A stretch of 64,000 bases of DNA from JALNZU01 sp964463695 (GTDB lineage Bacteria; Bacteroidota; Bacteroidia; Bacteroidales; F082). The translations under genes were made by a program, and so were the position numbers. Shown here in pieces: positions 9,060-17,663 of the stretch; position 1 is the stretch's first letter, and each line of letters begins with the position of its first letter. Under the pieces are notes generated by a model. The model ran no database searches and was not told the origin of the DNA. It saw nothing but the letters and a program-made list of their open reading frames with translations. The stretch spans positions 78,303 to 142,302 of the forward strand of contig CAYXCZ010000007.1 in the NCBI GenBank assembly GCA_964463695.1, written 5' to 3'.

Positions 9060-9062
9060 ACT

Positions 9063-9851
9063 TTAATATAATTTGGGTTTTCTATTCTTTCTGCCTGAGG
9101 TTATTAAAAATGATAATAAACCTAATGCCGCCAATAAAATCACGATTCCTGAAACCTTAGTAGCGTTAAAAACATATTTTTTTCCTTCTGCATCGTAGCT
9201 GAAGCAAAAATTAAGCACTTTATTGACAGTTGGTCCCGATCTTTCAAGTCCGGCTTCAACGATGGCCATTTTCAAATCAAATGGAAGGAAATAAGTACCA
9301 TGAAGATATCGTGTAATTTTACCTTCCGGGCTCACTATAAACAAAGTTGCGGGATGAATGTATTCCGCACCTTCCTGCTTTACCTGATATCCTATGTTGT
9401 CGAGGAAACGATCTATTGTCAAGCTGTCGCCTGTGAAAAAACGCCAGCCATTCTGAGGGTCACCTTTTTTTATGAGATTCGCATAAGTTTTCTTCTTGTT
9501 CTGAGCCAAAACTGTCTTTTCAGCATGACTAAAACTTATTGTAAATACCTGATAATCTTTATTTAATACAAGATCTGACTTATTTATCACCTCCACAAGT
9601 CCATTCATCAAAGGAGTACAAATACCCGGGCATTCGTAATAAACCATGGAAATAATTGTTGGCATTTTTATTGCCTCCCTGATGTTTACTTTTTGGAAAT
9701 TCTCATCAGTAAAAACGATGCTGTCTTCAATATACTGGTCGAGTTTTTCGTAAACTCCCAATTCTTCTTGTGCACTTAGGGGCAAATACAAGAAGAAAAA
9801 GCCCGAAATCAAGAATAATTTCAAGCATTTAATAACACTCAAGATGTTCAT
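9063..9851 (-). CDS. SCO1/SenC family copper chaperone for cytochrome oxidase
   Basis: SCO proteins deliver copper to, or reduce, the CuA site of subunit II. The 262-residue protein has an N-terminal signal or anchor (residues 8-27, ending LPLSAQ), a thioredoxin fold with the copper-binding C74-P-G-I-C78 motif, and the distal His in the EYIHPATLF segment. A second transmembrane helix lies near the C-terminus (SGIVILLAALGLLSFLI), so it is held in the inner membrane facing the periplasm. It is the first gene of the cox operon. An AT-rich inverted repeat lies 47 bp upstream. Confidence 0.92.
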   Translation of the reverse strand: MNILSVIKCLKLFLISGFFFLYLPLSAQEELGVYEKLDQYIEDSIVFTDENFQKVNIREAIKMPTIISMVYYECPGICTPLMNGLVEVINKSDLVLNKDYQVFTISFSHAEKTVLAQNKKKTYANLIKKGDPQNGWRFFTGDSLTIDRFLDNIGYQVKQEGAEYIHPATLFIVSPEGKITRYLHGTYFLPFDLKMAIVEAGLERSGPTVNKVLNFCFSYDAEGKKYVFNATKVSGIVILLAALGLLSFLITSGRKNRKPKLY

Positions 9852-9897
9852 TTACAGTTCATTAAATTATTTGGTTTGCGCATAAAATCACAATGCT

Positions 9898-9918
9898 AAT
9901 TTAGACTAAATCTAAATT
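9898..9918. promoter_or_regulatory. Operator-like palindrome upstream of the SCO-cox operon
   Basis: AATTTAGA and TCTAAATT are perfect 8-bp inverted arms separated by CTAAA. The site is 47 bp before the SCO start, where a repressor or activator could act. The shape resembles AT-rich DtxR/MntR-family boxes, but the match is by eye only. Confidence 0.4.
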
Positions 9919-10170
9919 ATACCAAGAAATTTTTTAAAAGTTTTCACATTCAATGTTTTATCCATTGTTTTTTACACTTCAATTGCCTTCGGATAGCAAT
10001 TTTGAAGAAACTTACAATCCACTAATAGGAAATATAGTTCCAATTTCAGGAATAGGAAGAGATTTCATCACAAGATAATACCCAATATCTGAACTTAATT
10101 ATGAAGAGTGTTTGTTTGGCATAATAATTGTTACGATAATATCAAAGTAGTTTTTTTAGAATTTTGGTTG

Positions 10171-10218
10171 GTTAAAAAAGACAAAACCCGGGAACTTAAA
10201 AGCCCGGGTTTTGTCTTT
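10171..10218 (-). terminator. Strong intrinsic terminator of uvrA
   Basis: A perfect 16-bp inverted repeat (AAAGACAAAACCCGGG at 10177-10192, its complement at 10203-10218) has a 10-nt loop. On the minus strand it is followed by a T run, which ends the uvrA transcript and insulates the cox operon. Confidence 0.9.
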
Positions 10219-10295
10219 ATATACTTTTATTTAATTACAAATCAAATTTTTACAATTTGATTAGATTGCATTGAATAAATATTAACTCCACAATT

Positions 10296-13169
10296 CTAAT
10301 TCGTAAGATGCAGTTCCGGTTTAAGATAGAAAGCTGTATAACTATCCGTAGAAGTTACAATCTCTTCAGGACTACCCTGACAAATGATAGTACCCCCATT
10401 TGCTCCGCCTTCGGGCCCCATATCAATAACATGGTCTGCAACTTTGATTACTTCCATATTATGCTCAATAATAAGAACTGTATTTCCTTTATCAACCAAT
10501 TTGTTGAGAACATCAAGAAGCACTTTTACATCTTCGAAATGCAGTCCAGTTGTAGGTTCATCCAAAATATAAAGCGTTTTTCCTGTATCTTTTTTTGAGA
10601 GTTCAGATGCCAATTTTACGCGTTGAGCTTCTCCTCCAGAAATAGTTGTAGAAGCCTGACCCAGACTTACATAACCCAAACCTACCTCTTTTAATGTCTT
10701 GATCTTATGCTGAATCGTTGGGATATTTTCGAAGAAATCCATAGCCTGATCAATGGTGAGATTCAGAATGTCGTTGATCGACTTACCCTTATAGCGAACT
10801 TCCAGTGTTTCGCGGTTATAGCGCTTACCCCCACAATCTTCGCAAACAACCGAAACATCTGGCAGAAAATTCATTTCAATAAGTCTTAATCCTGCACCTT
10901 TACACGTTTCACATCTGCCGCCTGTTACGTTGAAAGAAAATCTTCCGGGTTTATAACCCCGAATCCGAGACTCAGGCAGTTCGCCAAATAGTTTGCGAAT
11001 CTCATCGAAAACTTTGGTATAAGTTGCCGGGTTCGATCTGGGAGTCCGGCCAATCGGAGATTGATCAATTTCAATGACTTTATCAATATTTTCCAATCCT
11101 TGCAGTGTATCGTAAGGTAAAGGCTGCTTTATTGATTGATAAAAGTGTTTGCTTAAAATAGGATAAAGGGTTTCGTTGATTATACTTGATTTCCCCGAAC
11201 CAGAGACACCTGTGACACAAATCATTTTCCCTAAAGGAAGAGTGAGTGTCACGTTTTTTAAGTTATTTCCTTTAGCTCCACTTAAAACCAAAAATTTACC
11301 CTTATGCCCTACCCTTCTTGCAGCAGGAACTTCGATAGAACGCTTGCCATTCAGGTACTCGCATGTAATACTGGAACAATCCATCATCTCACCTGGTTTA
11401 CCCTGAGCAACGACCAAACCGCCATGAATTCCGGCCCCAGGTCCAATATCAACCACATGGTCGGCAGCAAGAATGGTATCTTTATCATGTTCAACCACAA
11501 TGACTGAGTTGCCAATATCGCGTAATTGCTTGAGCGAGTTGATTAAACGATGGTTATCACGCTGATGTAAACCAATGCTCGGTTCGTCGAGAATGTACAA
11601 TACGCCGGTAAGTTGAGAACCAATTTGAGTAGCCAGACGAATTCGTTGTGACTCACCACCAGATAAGGTATTTGCCGGACGATTGAGATTCAGATAATCA
11701 ATTCCCACTTCCAGTAAAAAATCGATCCTCTTTTCAATCTCCCTCAGGATTTCACGCGCGATCTGAAATTGTTTCTCCGATATTCTAGAGGGAAGCTCTT
11801 TAATCCAGCCAGCCAGACTTTTTATGTCCATGGTGGCAGCTTCAGCGATATTTTTTTTATCAATCAAAAAATACCTTGATTCTTTTTTAAGTCGTGTTCC
11901 TTCACAAACCGGGCAAGCAACGTGGTTCATAAAGCCAGTAGCCCAGCGCTTTATAGCAGGTGAGGCATTTTCATTGTTTTGATTGGCAATGAAATTAATT
12001 ATACCCTCAAAGTTAAGAGTATAGGAGGTAACGACCCCCAAATATTCCTTTTTTACTTCGAAAGACTGGGAAGATCCGTATAACAAAACATCTATTGCTT
12101 CTTCCGGAATTTCACTTATTGGAGTATTCAATCCGAAGCCAAATTTAATCCCTATAGCTTCCATTTGATTGAAAATCCAATTATTTTTAAAGTCACCTAA
12201 AGGAGCAAGTCCACCTTTTTTGATACTTAAAGCGGGATCTGGAATGATCTTTGTCATGTCAATTTCAGTAACCTCGCCTAACCCATTGCATTTAGGACAC
12301 GCACCATATGGAGAATTAAAAGAGAATGAATTTGGTTCAGGCTCATCATATGAAATTCCGGTAGTCGGGCACATGAGTAGCCTGCTGAAATACCTGAGGT
12401 GGGAAGAATCAACGTCAAGAAGTTGCATAAGACCCTTTCCATGCTTCATAGCCGTTTGAACCGATTCGGATAGCCTACGCTCATCCTTATCAACCAACTC
12501 GAGACGATCTATAACTATTTCGATATCATGTACTTTATAGCGATCGAGCTGCATACCAAACGAAATCTCGCGTATCTCACCATCAACCCTTACCTTGACA
12601 AATCCAGCCTGTCGAATCTGTTCAAAAAGTTCGCGATAATGCCCTTTTCTTGCTCTGACAATTGGAGCAAGCAAGATGATACGCTTACCCGAAAATTGTT
12701 CTAGAATCAATTGAACGATTTGGTCTTCGGAGTATTTAACCATTTGTTCGCCAGTCTCATAAGAAAAAGCATCGGCAGCTCTGGCATACAATAAACGTAA
12801 AAAGTCGTAAATCTCAGTAATTGTTCCTACAGTGGATCTTGGGTTTCGATTCACTGATTTTTGTTCGATAGAGATAACCGGACTCAGGCCGGTGATTTTA
12901 TCAACCTCGGGGCGCTCCATGCTACCGATAAATTGTCGGGCATAGGCCGAAAACGATTCCATATAACGCCGTTGACCTTCAGCATAAATAGTGTCAAAAG
13001 CCAAAGATGACTTGCCACTTCCACTTAATCCTGTTATTACAACTAATTCATTCCGTGGTATTTTCAAGTCAATATTTCTGAGATTATGCATGCGGGCACC
13101 ATAAATCTCGAGAAATTTATCCTCAGCAAAACTTTCTTGTTTCATACCTTCCTGTTCGTTTAATTTCAC
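10296..13169 (-). CDS. uvrA: Excinuclease ABC subunit A
   Basis: UvrA recognises DNA damage in nucleotide excision repair as a dimeric ABC ATPase and loads UvrB. The 957-residue protein has both Walker A motifs (GLSGSGKSS near residue 47 and GVSGSGKSS in the C-terminal half), both ABC signatures (LSGGESQRIRLA and ISGGEAQRVKLA) and the C-terminal zinc module (CETC...CEDC). In the first zinc module the E. coli-like CxxC...CxxC is changed to CPTT...CPKC, so one cysteine is absent. Its ATG overlaps the stop of the upstream transglycosylase gene by 4 bp, which suggests translational coupling. Confidence 0.97.
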   Translation of the reverse strand: MKLNEQEGMKQESFAEDKFLEIYGARMHNLRNIDLKIPRNELVVITGLSGSGKSSLAFDTIYAEGQRRYMESFSAYARQFIGSMERPEVDKITGLSPVISIEQKSVNRNPRSTVGTITEIYDFLRLLYARAADAFSYETGEQMVKYSEDQIVQLILEQFSGKRIILLAPIVRARKGHYRELFEQIRQAGFVKVRVDGEIREISFGMQLDRYKVHDIEIVIDRLELVDKDERRLSESVQTAMKHGKGLMQLLDVDSSHLRYFSRLLMCPTTGISYDEPEPNSFSFNSPYGACPKCNGLGEVTEIDMTKIIPDPALSIKKGGLAPLGDFKNNWIFNQMEAIGIKFGFGLNTPISEIPEEAIDVLLYGSSQSFEVKKEYLGVVTSYTLNFEGIINFIANQNNENASPAIKRWATGFMNHVACPVCEGTRLKKESRYFLIDKKNIAEAATMDIKSLAGWIKELPSRISEKQFQIAREILREIEKRIDFLLEVGIDYLNLNRPANTLSGGESQRIRLATQIGSQLTGVLYILDEPSIGLHQRDNHRLINSLKQLRDIGNSVIVVEHDKDTILAADHVVDIGPGAGIHGGLVVAQGKPGEMMDCSSITCEYLNGKRSIEVPAARRVGHKGKFLVLSGAKGNNLKNVTLTLPLGKMICVTGVSGSGKSSIINETLYPILSKHFYQSIKQPLPYDTLQGLENIDKVIEIDQSPIGRTPRSNPATYTKVFDEIRKLFGELPESRIRGYKPGRFSFNVTGGRCETCKGAGLRLIEMNFLPDVSVVCEDCGGKRYNRETLEVRYKGKSINDILNLTIDQAMDFFENIPTIQHKIKTLKEVGLGYVSLGQASTTISGGEAQRVKLASELSKKDTGKTLYILDEPTTGLHFEDVKVLLDVLNKLVDKGNTVLIIEHNMEVIKVADHVIDMGPEGGANGGTIICQGSPEEIVTSTDSYTAFYLKPELHLTN

Positions 13170-14164
13170 TTCGTGTCTGAAGATATTTCATAGACTTCAT
13201 GTGTCCGGTTGAATGGCTCAAGCGGAATTTTAATTTCATAAGAAGAGCCGGGACTTACAACCAGTTTGTTGGAACGCAACCAAGGATTAAAAATCTTTAA
13301 AAGTTTATAGGAAATCTTATAATTTTTGGCAAAAGCTGCTAAATCGGTGATCGTTTGCTGCACTTTGACTGTCTTAAACTGATAAGGCAGATATGATTTT
13401 TCATCCATTGGATAGAAACCAAACTCAGCAGGATTAGCATATATTATTTTCATTGCCATGATACGGTACAAATAACGCTCTGTTTCTTCAGCCATTAGCA
13501 AATCGAAGTAAGAGGAGGCTTTTTGCTCAGCTAAAAATCCATCAATTCGCTTTGTTCCAGCATTATATGCTGCAGCAACAAGTGCCCAGCTTTTATACTT
13601 TTCGTATGCTTTGTTCAGATAGCGGCAAGCTGCATGAGTAGATTTTTCAATATGATAACGTTCATCAACATCAGCATTTACCTCCATTTGATACTCCTTC
13701 GCAGTTCCTTCCATAAATTGCCAAAATCCTGAGGCCCCTGCAGGGCTGCGCGTATTGGTGAGGTTACTTTCAATCATACTGAGGAACTTAAAATCATCGG
13801 GAATGCCATTTTCCTTCAAAATGGGCTCTATTACGGGAAACCATCTTTCGGAGCGCTTGAGAATCAAAAGAGTAGAACTATGCCAATAAACATTCACAAG
13901 TAACTCACGTTCAATACTCTCAAAAACATAGAAAATCTCTGTTGGAATTTTCTCTCCGGCAAAGTATAAGCTTTCATTTATCGAAGGCGCAATAATCCTG
14001 TAATCATGCCGGCTCATTATTGTTTCCTTGCTTTCATTTTCATCTTCATTGCTCTGTGCGCTTAAATGTGCTTTATAATCACATCCGGCAAATGAAATCG
14101 CTATGTAAAGTAGTAGAAAAAAGGAAAGAAAAACAGAAGCAACATGCCTGGCAGCTGAGTTCAT
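13166..14164 (-). CDS. Membrane-bound lytic murein transglycosylase, SLT domain lipoprotein
   Basis: The enzyme cleaves the glycan backbone of peptidoglycan. The 332-residue protein begins with a lipoprotein-like signal ending in FAGC (Cys28). The SLT domain spans about residues 115-240, with catalytic E132 in SMIESNL, then the GASGFWQFM motif and AAYNAG. The C-terminal part (about 260-330) resembles a degenerate LysM-like region (ITDLAAFAKNYKISYKLLKIFNPW), as in MltD, but its family is not certain. It lies 27 bp after rfbC and overlaps uvrA, so it seems part of a mixed lpdA-rfbC-transglycosylase-uvrA transcript. Confidence 0.9.
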   Translation of the reverse strand: MNSAARHVASVFLSFFLLLYIAISFAGCDYKAHLSAQSNEDENESKETIMSRHDYRIIAPSINESLYFAGEKIPTEIFYVFESIERELLVNVYWHSSTLLILKRSERWFPVIEPILKENGIPDDFKFLSMIESNLTNTRSPAGASGFWQFMEGTAKEYQMEVNADVDERYHIEKSTHAACRYLNKAYEKYKSWALVAAAYNAGTKRIDGFLAEQKASSYFDLLMAEETERYLYRIMAMKIIYANPAEFGFYPMDEKSYLPYQFKTVKVQQTITDLAAFAKNYKISYKLLKIFNPWLRSNKLVVSPGSSYEIKIPLEPFNRTHEVYEISSDTK

Positions 14165-14191
14165 AAGAGAAATATGAAATGATGAAAAATG

Positions 14192-14734
14192 TTAAAAAGG
14201 GCTAATAAAATCTTTGAAAAGTGGGGCTTGCTGATCCTTTTCAGATAGAATCGGATTCTCAACACCCCATTCGATATTTAAATCAGGGTCGTTCCACCTG
14301 ATGCTGCCTTCAGAAACTTTACTATACACATTAGTACATTTGTAAAAGAAAACCGTATTGTCTTCCAGGGTTACAAAACCATGAGCAAAACCAGGCGGGA
14401 CCCAATACATCCACTTGTTGGACTCAGTTAGCACGATAGAAGCCCATTCGCCATATGTTGGAGAGTTTCTACGAATATCGACAGCAACATCCAACACAGA
14501 ACCTTTCATTACACGAACAAGTTTCCCTTGCGCAAATGGAGGTGCTTGAAAATGAAGTCCGCGTAAAACCCCTTTCATGGATTTAGATTCATTATCCTGA
14601 ACGAAATTATGATCAATTCCCATACTCAGAAACTTTTCTTTGTTATATGACTCAAAGAAATAACCGCGGTTATCTTCAAAAACAGCTGGCTTAACAATCA
14701 ATAAATCAGGTATTTTGGTTTCAATAATCTCCAT
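14192..14734 (-). CDS. rfbC: dTDP-4-dehydrorhamnose 3,5-epimerase
   Basis: RfbC (RmlC) epimerises dTDP-4-keto-6-deoxy-glucose at C3 and C5 on the way to dTDP-L-rhamnose for surface polysaccharides. At 180 residues it is full length. Family motifs are clear: FFESYN near the N-terminus, LRGLHFQ with the catalytic His, LVRVMKGSVLDVAVDIRRNSPTYG and WVPPGFAHGF. The other rhamnose genes (rmlA, rmlB, rmlD) are not in the window, so it is separated from its pathway partners. Confidence 0.95.
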   Translation of the reverse strand: MEIIETKIPDLLIVKPAVFEDNRGYFFESYNKEKFLSMGIDHNFVQDNESKSMKGVLRGLHFQAPPFAQGKLVRVMKGSVLDVAVDIRRNSPTYGEWASIVLTESNKWMYWVPPGFAHGFVTLEDNTVFFYKCTNVYSKVSEGSIRWNDPDLNIEWGVENPILSEKDQQAPLFKDFISPF

Positions 14735-14802
14735 GACAAAGGCTTTTATGATAAAAAAATGAACCGATCACATTAGTTGCAACCGGTTCGATGAATTAAT
14801 TT

Positions 14803-16194
14803 CTACAAATGAATTACCTCACCATATGCATCGGCGGCGGCCTCCATTATGGCCTCCGACATGGTTGGGTGCGGGTGAATGGTATTAATAATTTCGTGTC
14901 CTGTTGTTTCCAGTTTTCGGGCAACAACAGCTTCAGCAATCATTTCAGTTACATTATCGCCTATCATATGACAGCCAAGCCATTCTCCATATTTTGCATC
15001 GAAGATGACTTTCACAAAACCATCTTTATTGCCTGAAGCACTAGCTTTTCCAGACGCCGAAAATGGAAACTTACCAACTTTAATTTCATAACCAGCTTCT
15101 TTCGCCTGCTTTTCAGTCAAACCGACAGAAGCTACTTCGGGGTTTGTATAAGTACAAGATGGAATATTACCATAATCAACAGGCTCTGGGTTCAACCCAC
15201 AAATAGCCTCCACACAAGTAATTCCTTCATGAGATGCAGTATGCGCCAAAGCAGGTCCGTGAACGATATCACCAATGGCATATACGCCCTCAACTGAAGT
15301 TTTGTAAAAAGCATCGACGATCACTTTTCCTTTGTCAGTTTTTACGCCAACTTCTTCAAGACCAAGTCCTTCGAGATTAGTTGCAATACCAACAGCTGAA
15401 AGAACGATGTCAGCATTCATCACTTCTTCGCCCTTTTTTGTTTTAATGACGACTTTACATCCATCACCTGAAGTATCAACAGATTCGACACTTGCTCCGG
15501 TCATGATTTTCATCTTGGCTTTTTTGAAAGAACGTTCCAGTTGTTTTGAAACCTCCTCATCTTCAATAGGTAATATATTTGGCAAATATTCAACAAGTGT
15601 CACGTCAACGCCCATCGAATTATAAAAATAAGCAAATTCACTTCCAATAGCACCAGATCCAACAACAACCATTGATTTGGGCATTTGAGGCAGAACCATT
15701 GCATCGCGGTAGCTTATTACTTTCTTTCCATCAATTTTAAGATTGGGAAGTTCGCGGGCTCTTGCACCTGTAGCCAGAATAATATGATCAGCTTCATAAG
15801 CCTGCTTTTTGCCGTCAGCATCCGTTACTTCAACTTTTTTATTTCCTGAAAGTTTGCCAAAGCCGTTGATAAGCTCAATTTTATTTTTCTTAAAAAGAAA
15901 CTGAACGCCTTTGCTCATTCCTTCAGCTACTCCCCTACTTCGTTTTACAATTGCCTCAAAATCAGGGATTGGCTCAGAATTCAGCGTAATGCCATAATCA
16001 CTGGCATGCTTCATATAATTGAACACCTGGGCGCTTTTAAGGAGTGCTTTTGTTGGGATGCACCCCCAATTGAGGCAAATACCACCAATTTCAGCTTTCT
16101 CGACAACTGCCACTTTTTTACCAAGTTGTGATGCCCTTATAGCAGCCACATAACCACCAGGACCACTGCCTATTACGATTAGATCATATTTCAT
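14803..16194 (-). CDS. lpdA: Dihydrolipoyl dehydrogenase
   Basis: This E3 flavoprotein reoxidises dihydrolipoamide in 2-oxoacid dehydrogenase or glycine cleavage complexes, making NADH. The 463-residue protein has the N-terminal FAD motif GSGPGG, the redox disulfide in GGICLNWGCIPTK, the NAD motif GSGAIGSEFA, the second FAD contact YAIGDI and the C-terminal HPHPTMSEA with the catalytic His-Glu pair. No E1 or E2 genes are adjacent. It is the first gene of the minus-strand group and has its own candidate promoter. Confidence 0.96.
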   Translation of the reverse strand: MKYDLIVIGSGPGGYVAAIRASQLGKKVAVVEKAEIGGICLNWGCIPTKALLKSAQVFNYMKHASDYGITLNSEPIPDFEAIVKRSRGVAEGMSKGVQFLFKKNKIELINGFGKLSGNKKVEVTDADGKKQAYEADHIILATGARARELPNLKIDGKKVISYRDAMVLPQMPKSMVVVGSGAIGSEFAYFYNSMGVDVTLVEYLPNILPIEDEEVSKQLERSFKKAKMKIMTGASVESVDTSGDGCKVVIKTKKGEEVMNADIVLSAVGIATNLEGLGLEEVGVKTDKGKVIVDAFYKTSVEGVYAIGDIVHGPALAHTASHEGITCVEAICGLNPEPVDYGNIPSCTYTNPEVASVGLTEKQAKEAGYEIKVGKFPFSASGKASASGNKDGFVKVIFDAKYGEWLGCHMIGDNVTEMIAEAVVARKLETTGHEIINTIHPHPTMSEAIMEAAADAYGEVIHL

Positions 16195-16226
16195 AAATGC
16201 AATTATTTTTGAATGGAATTAATTTA

Positions 16227-16234
16227 CAAAAGTA
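16227..16234 (-). promoter_or_regulatory. Candidate -7 box of lpdA
   Basis: The minus strand reads TACTTTTG here, 32 nt before the lpdA start. A second match, TAAATTTG, is adjacent at 16235-16242, so the exact box is uncertain. Confidence 0.45.
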
Positions 16235-16400
16235 CAAATTTAGTGAGAGATAAAAGAAAACCCATTAATACATTGCTTCTTCAAGCAAAATTCTTTTAAT
16301 AAACGTCAATTTTCGAAAAGTGTTCAAAAAAGAAAGTGCTTGAAGATAGCATAGACAACCAGTCGACATATCGGGAAAGTGTTATTTGCAGTGAATGAAT

Positions 16401-16488
16401 TATCTTTGCAGCGAACTTCCGGCGAAAAAAACTCTCTACTTGCAAAATGAGGTCGGTGAGGAGCCGGCAAGCCGGAAGTTCATTTTTT
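16401..16488 (+). ncRNA. Candidate structured leader or small RNA with terminator-like end
   Basis: A TATCTTTG box at 16401-16408 predicts transcription from about 16415. An 11-bp perfect inverted repeat, GAACTTCCGGC (16413-16423) and GCCGGAAGTTC (16471-16481), would bring the two ends of a ~70-nt transcript together and is followed by ATTTTTT. Inside, CTTGC (16439-16443) can pair with GCAAG (16467-16471), and CCGGC/GCCGG (16464-16475) offers a competing pairing. It could be an independent small RNA or an attenuating leader of the methyltransferase gene 11 nt downstream. The rest of the 16195-16499 gap holds only the lpdA promoter. No known family recognised. Confidence 0.45.
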
Positions 16489-16499
16489 AGATTACCAGG

Positions 16500-16940
16500 A
16501 TGAAATATTTTAGTTTGCCTTATTTTTTTGTAGGAATTCAACTCAGCTGTTTATTTATACTAGCTGCAACAGGCCCACTTCTGGCAAACAGCGAGTGGGG
16601 AATCCTTGTTGAGTTTGCAGGTATCTTTCTTGCTATCCTTGCTATTTACCATATGCGAATTGGAAATTTCAATATCGCTCCGGTTCCAAAAACTAATGGA
16701 GATTTGGTTACAACCGGCATTTACAAATACATCCGCCACCCCATGTATTTAGCTCAACTAATGGCTGTTATACCATTGCTTTACGATCACTACACACATT
16801 TTCGATTAATAGTTTGGTTAGTTTTATTGATCAACCTGCTTTTTAAGCAAAACCACGAAGAGAAACTCTTAAAGGAACATTTCAAAGGCTACTCATCCTA
16901 CATGAAAACTTCCTGGAGAATGATTCCTTTTATTTATTGA
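16500..16940 (+). CDS. Isoprenylcysteine carboxyl methyltransferase-like membrane methyltransferase
   Basis: The 146-residue protein has about four hydrophobic segments and the motif GIYKYIRHPMYLAQ (residues 75-88), the SAM-binding RHPxY signature of the ICMT/PEMT-like family, plus a C-terminal EEKLLKEHFKGYSSYM segment that is also typical. Bacterial members are SAM-dependent methyltransferases of unknown substrate; protein prenylation is not expected here. The start is 11 nt after the possible terminator of the structured leader, so expression may depend on read-through. Confidence 0.85.
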   Translation: MKYFSLPYFFVGIQLSCLFILAATGPLLANSEWGILVEFAGIFLAILAIYHMRIGNFNIAPVPKTNGDLVTTGIYKYIRHPMYLAQLMAVIPLLYDHYTHFRLIVWLVLLINLLFKQNHEEKLLKEHFKGYSSYMKTSWRMIPFIY

Positions 16941-17055
16941 ACTTTTGGTCATAATGCCAGCGAAGGCTGAAATTTTGTCACACAAATTTGACTCCTGGCA
17001 ACCATTTACTCAATGGCACATTAATTGATTCTATAGCCAACAAATTAAATCGAAA

Positions 17056-17652
17056 ATGGCTATCACAGCAATCCACTCATATGATGAGTTGCAAAAAAAT
17101 CTGAAAAAAGACAAAAAAAATTATCTACTTCTTTATAAATCAGGTGCTGAGGCCAGCGATTGCAGCTACAAGAACCTCGAAGAAGTAGCTTCAAAAAATG
17201 ATGCAATTGACGTCTTAGGGGCTGATGTGGTGCTGGTTCGCGATATTCATACCGCCTATAATATCAACAGTGTCCCCTCACTATTAGTATTTGAGGGAGA
17301 AAAATTTATTAACGTTATAAAAGGCTGTAACGAACCTTCATATTATATTTCACTTTTTGAAGAATCATATTTTCATGCCTTTAGCAGTGATTCAGGTCAG
17401 CGGCAAAAACATGTCACAGTGTACTCAACTCCAAGCTGCTCGTGGTGCACTACTTTAAAAAACTATCTGCGTTCCAATAATATCCGATTCACTGATATCG
17501 ACGTTTCGAAAAATCAACAGGCAGCAGAACAGATGGTTCGCAAAAGTGGTCAGCAAGGTGTGCCACAAACAGATATTGAAGGACAAATCATCGTAGGTTT
17601 CGACAAAAACCGCATTAACTCCATTTTAGGAATTCAACATTCTAACAATTAA
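17056..17652 (+). CDS. Thioredoxin-like plus glutaredoxin fusion protein
   Basis: The 198-residue protein holds two redox folds. Residues 1-105 are thioredoxin-like, with cis-Pro in SVPSLLVF, but the usual WCxxC is reduced to one cysteine (C36 in ASDCSY). Residues 119-195 are a glutaredoxin-like domain (VTVYSTPSCSWC, with C128 and C131, and GVPQTD) of the NrdH/YruB type. It has no signal peptide, so it acts in the cytoplasm. The groES start lies 11 bp after its stop, which suggests co-transcription and a link between thiol stress and folding. The partner substrate is unknown. Confidence 0.85.
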   Translation: MAITAIHSYDELQKNLKKDKKNYLLLYKSGAEASDCSYKNLEEVASKNDAIDVLGADVVLVRDIHTAYNINSVPSLLVFEGEKFINVIKGCNEPSYYISLFEESYFHAFSSDSGQRQKHVTVYSTPSCSWCTTLKNYLRSNNIRFTDIDVSKNQQAAEQMVRKSGQQGVPQTDIEGQIIVGFDKNRINSILGIQHSNN

Positions 17653-17663
17653 TACATCATCAA

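Larger units (their letters stand above)
9852..10295. other. 444-bp intergenic region between uvrA and the cox operon
   Basis: I found no convincing gene. It holds an AT-rich palindrome at 9898-9918 near the SCO gene and the uvrA terminator at 10171-10218. The middle, 9930-10165, has stop codons in all frames and no recognisable RNA. No TAnnTTTG box is seen for the SCO gene. Confidence 0.6.

Noticed and set aside
16296..16541. 81-residue open frame on the minus strand between lpdA and the methyltransferase gene
   Set aside because: It runs through the structured RNA candidate and the start of the plus-strand methyltransferase gene and resembles no protein.
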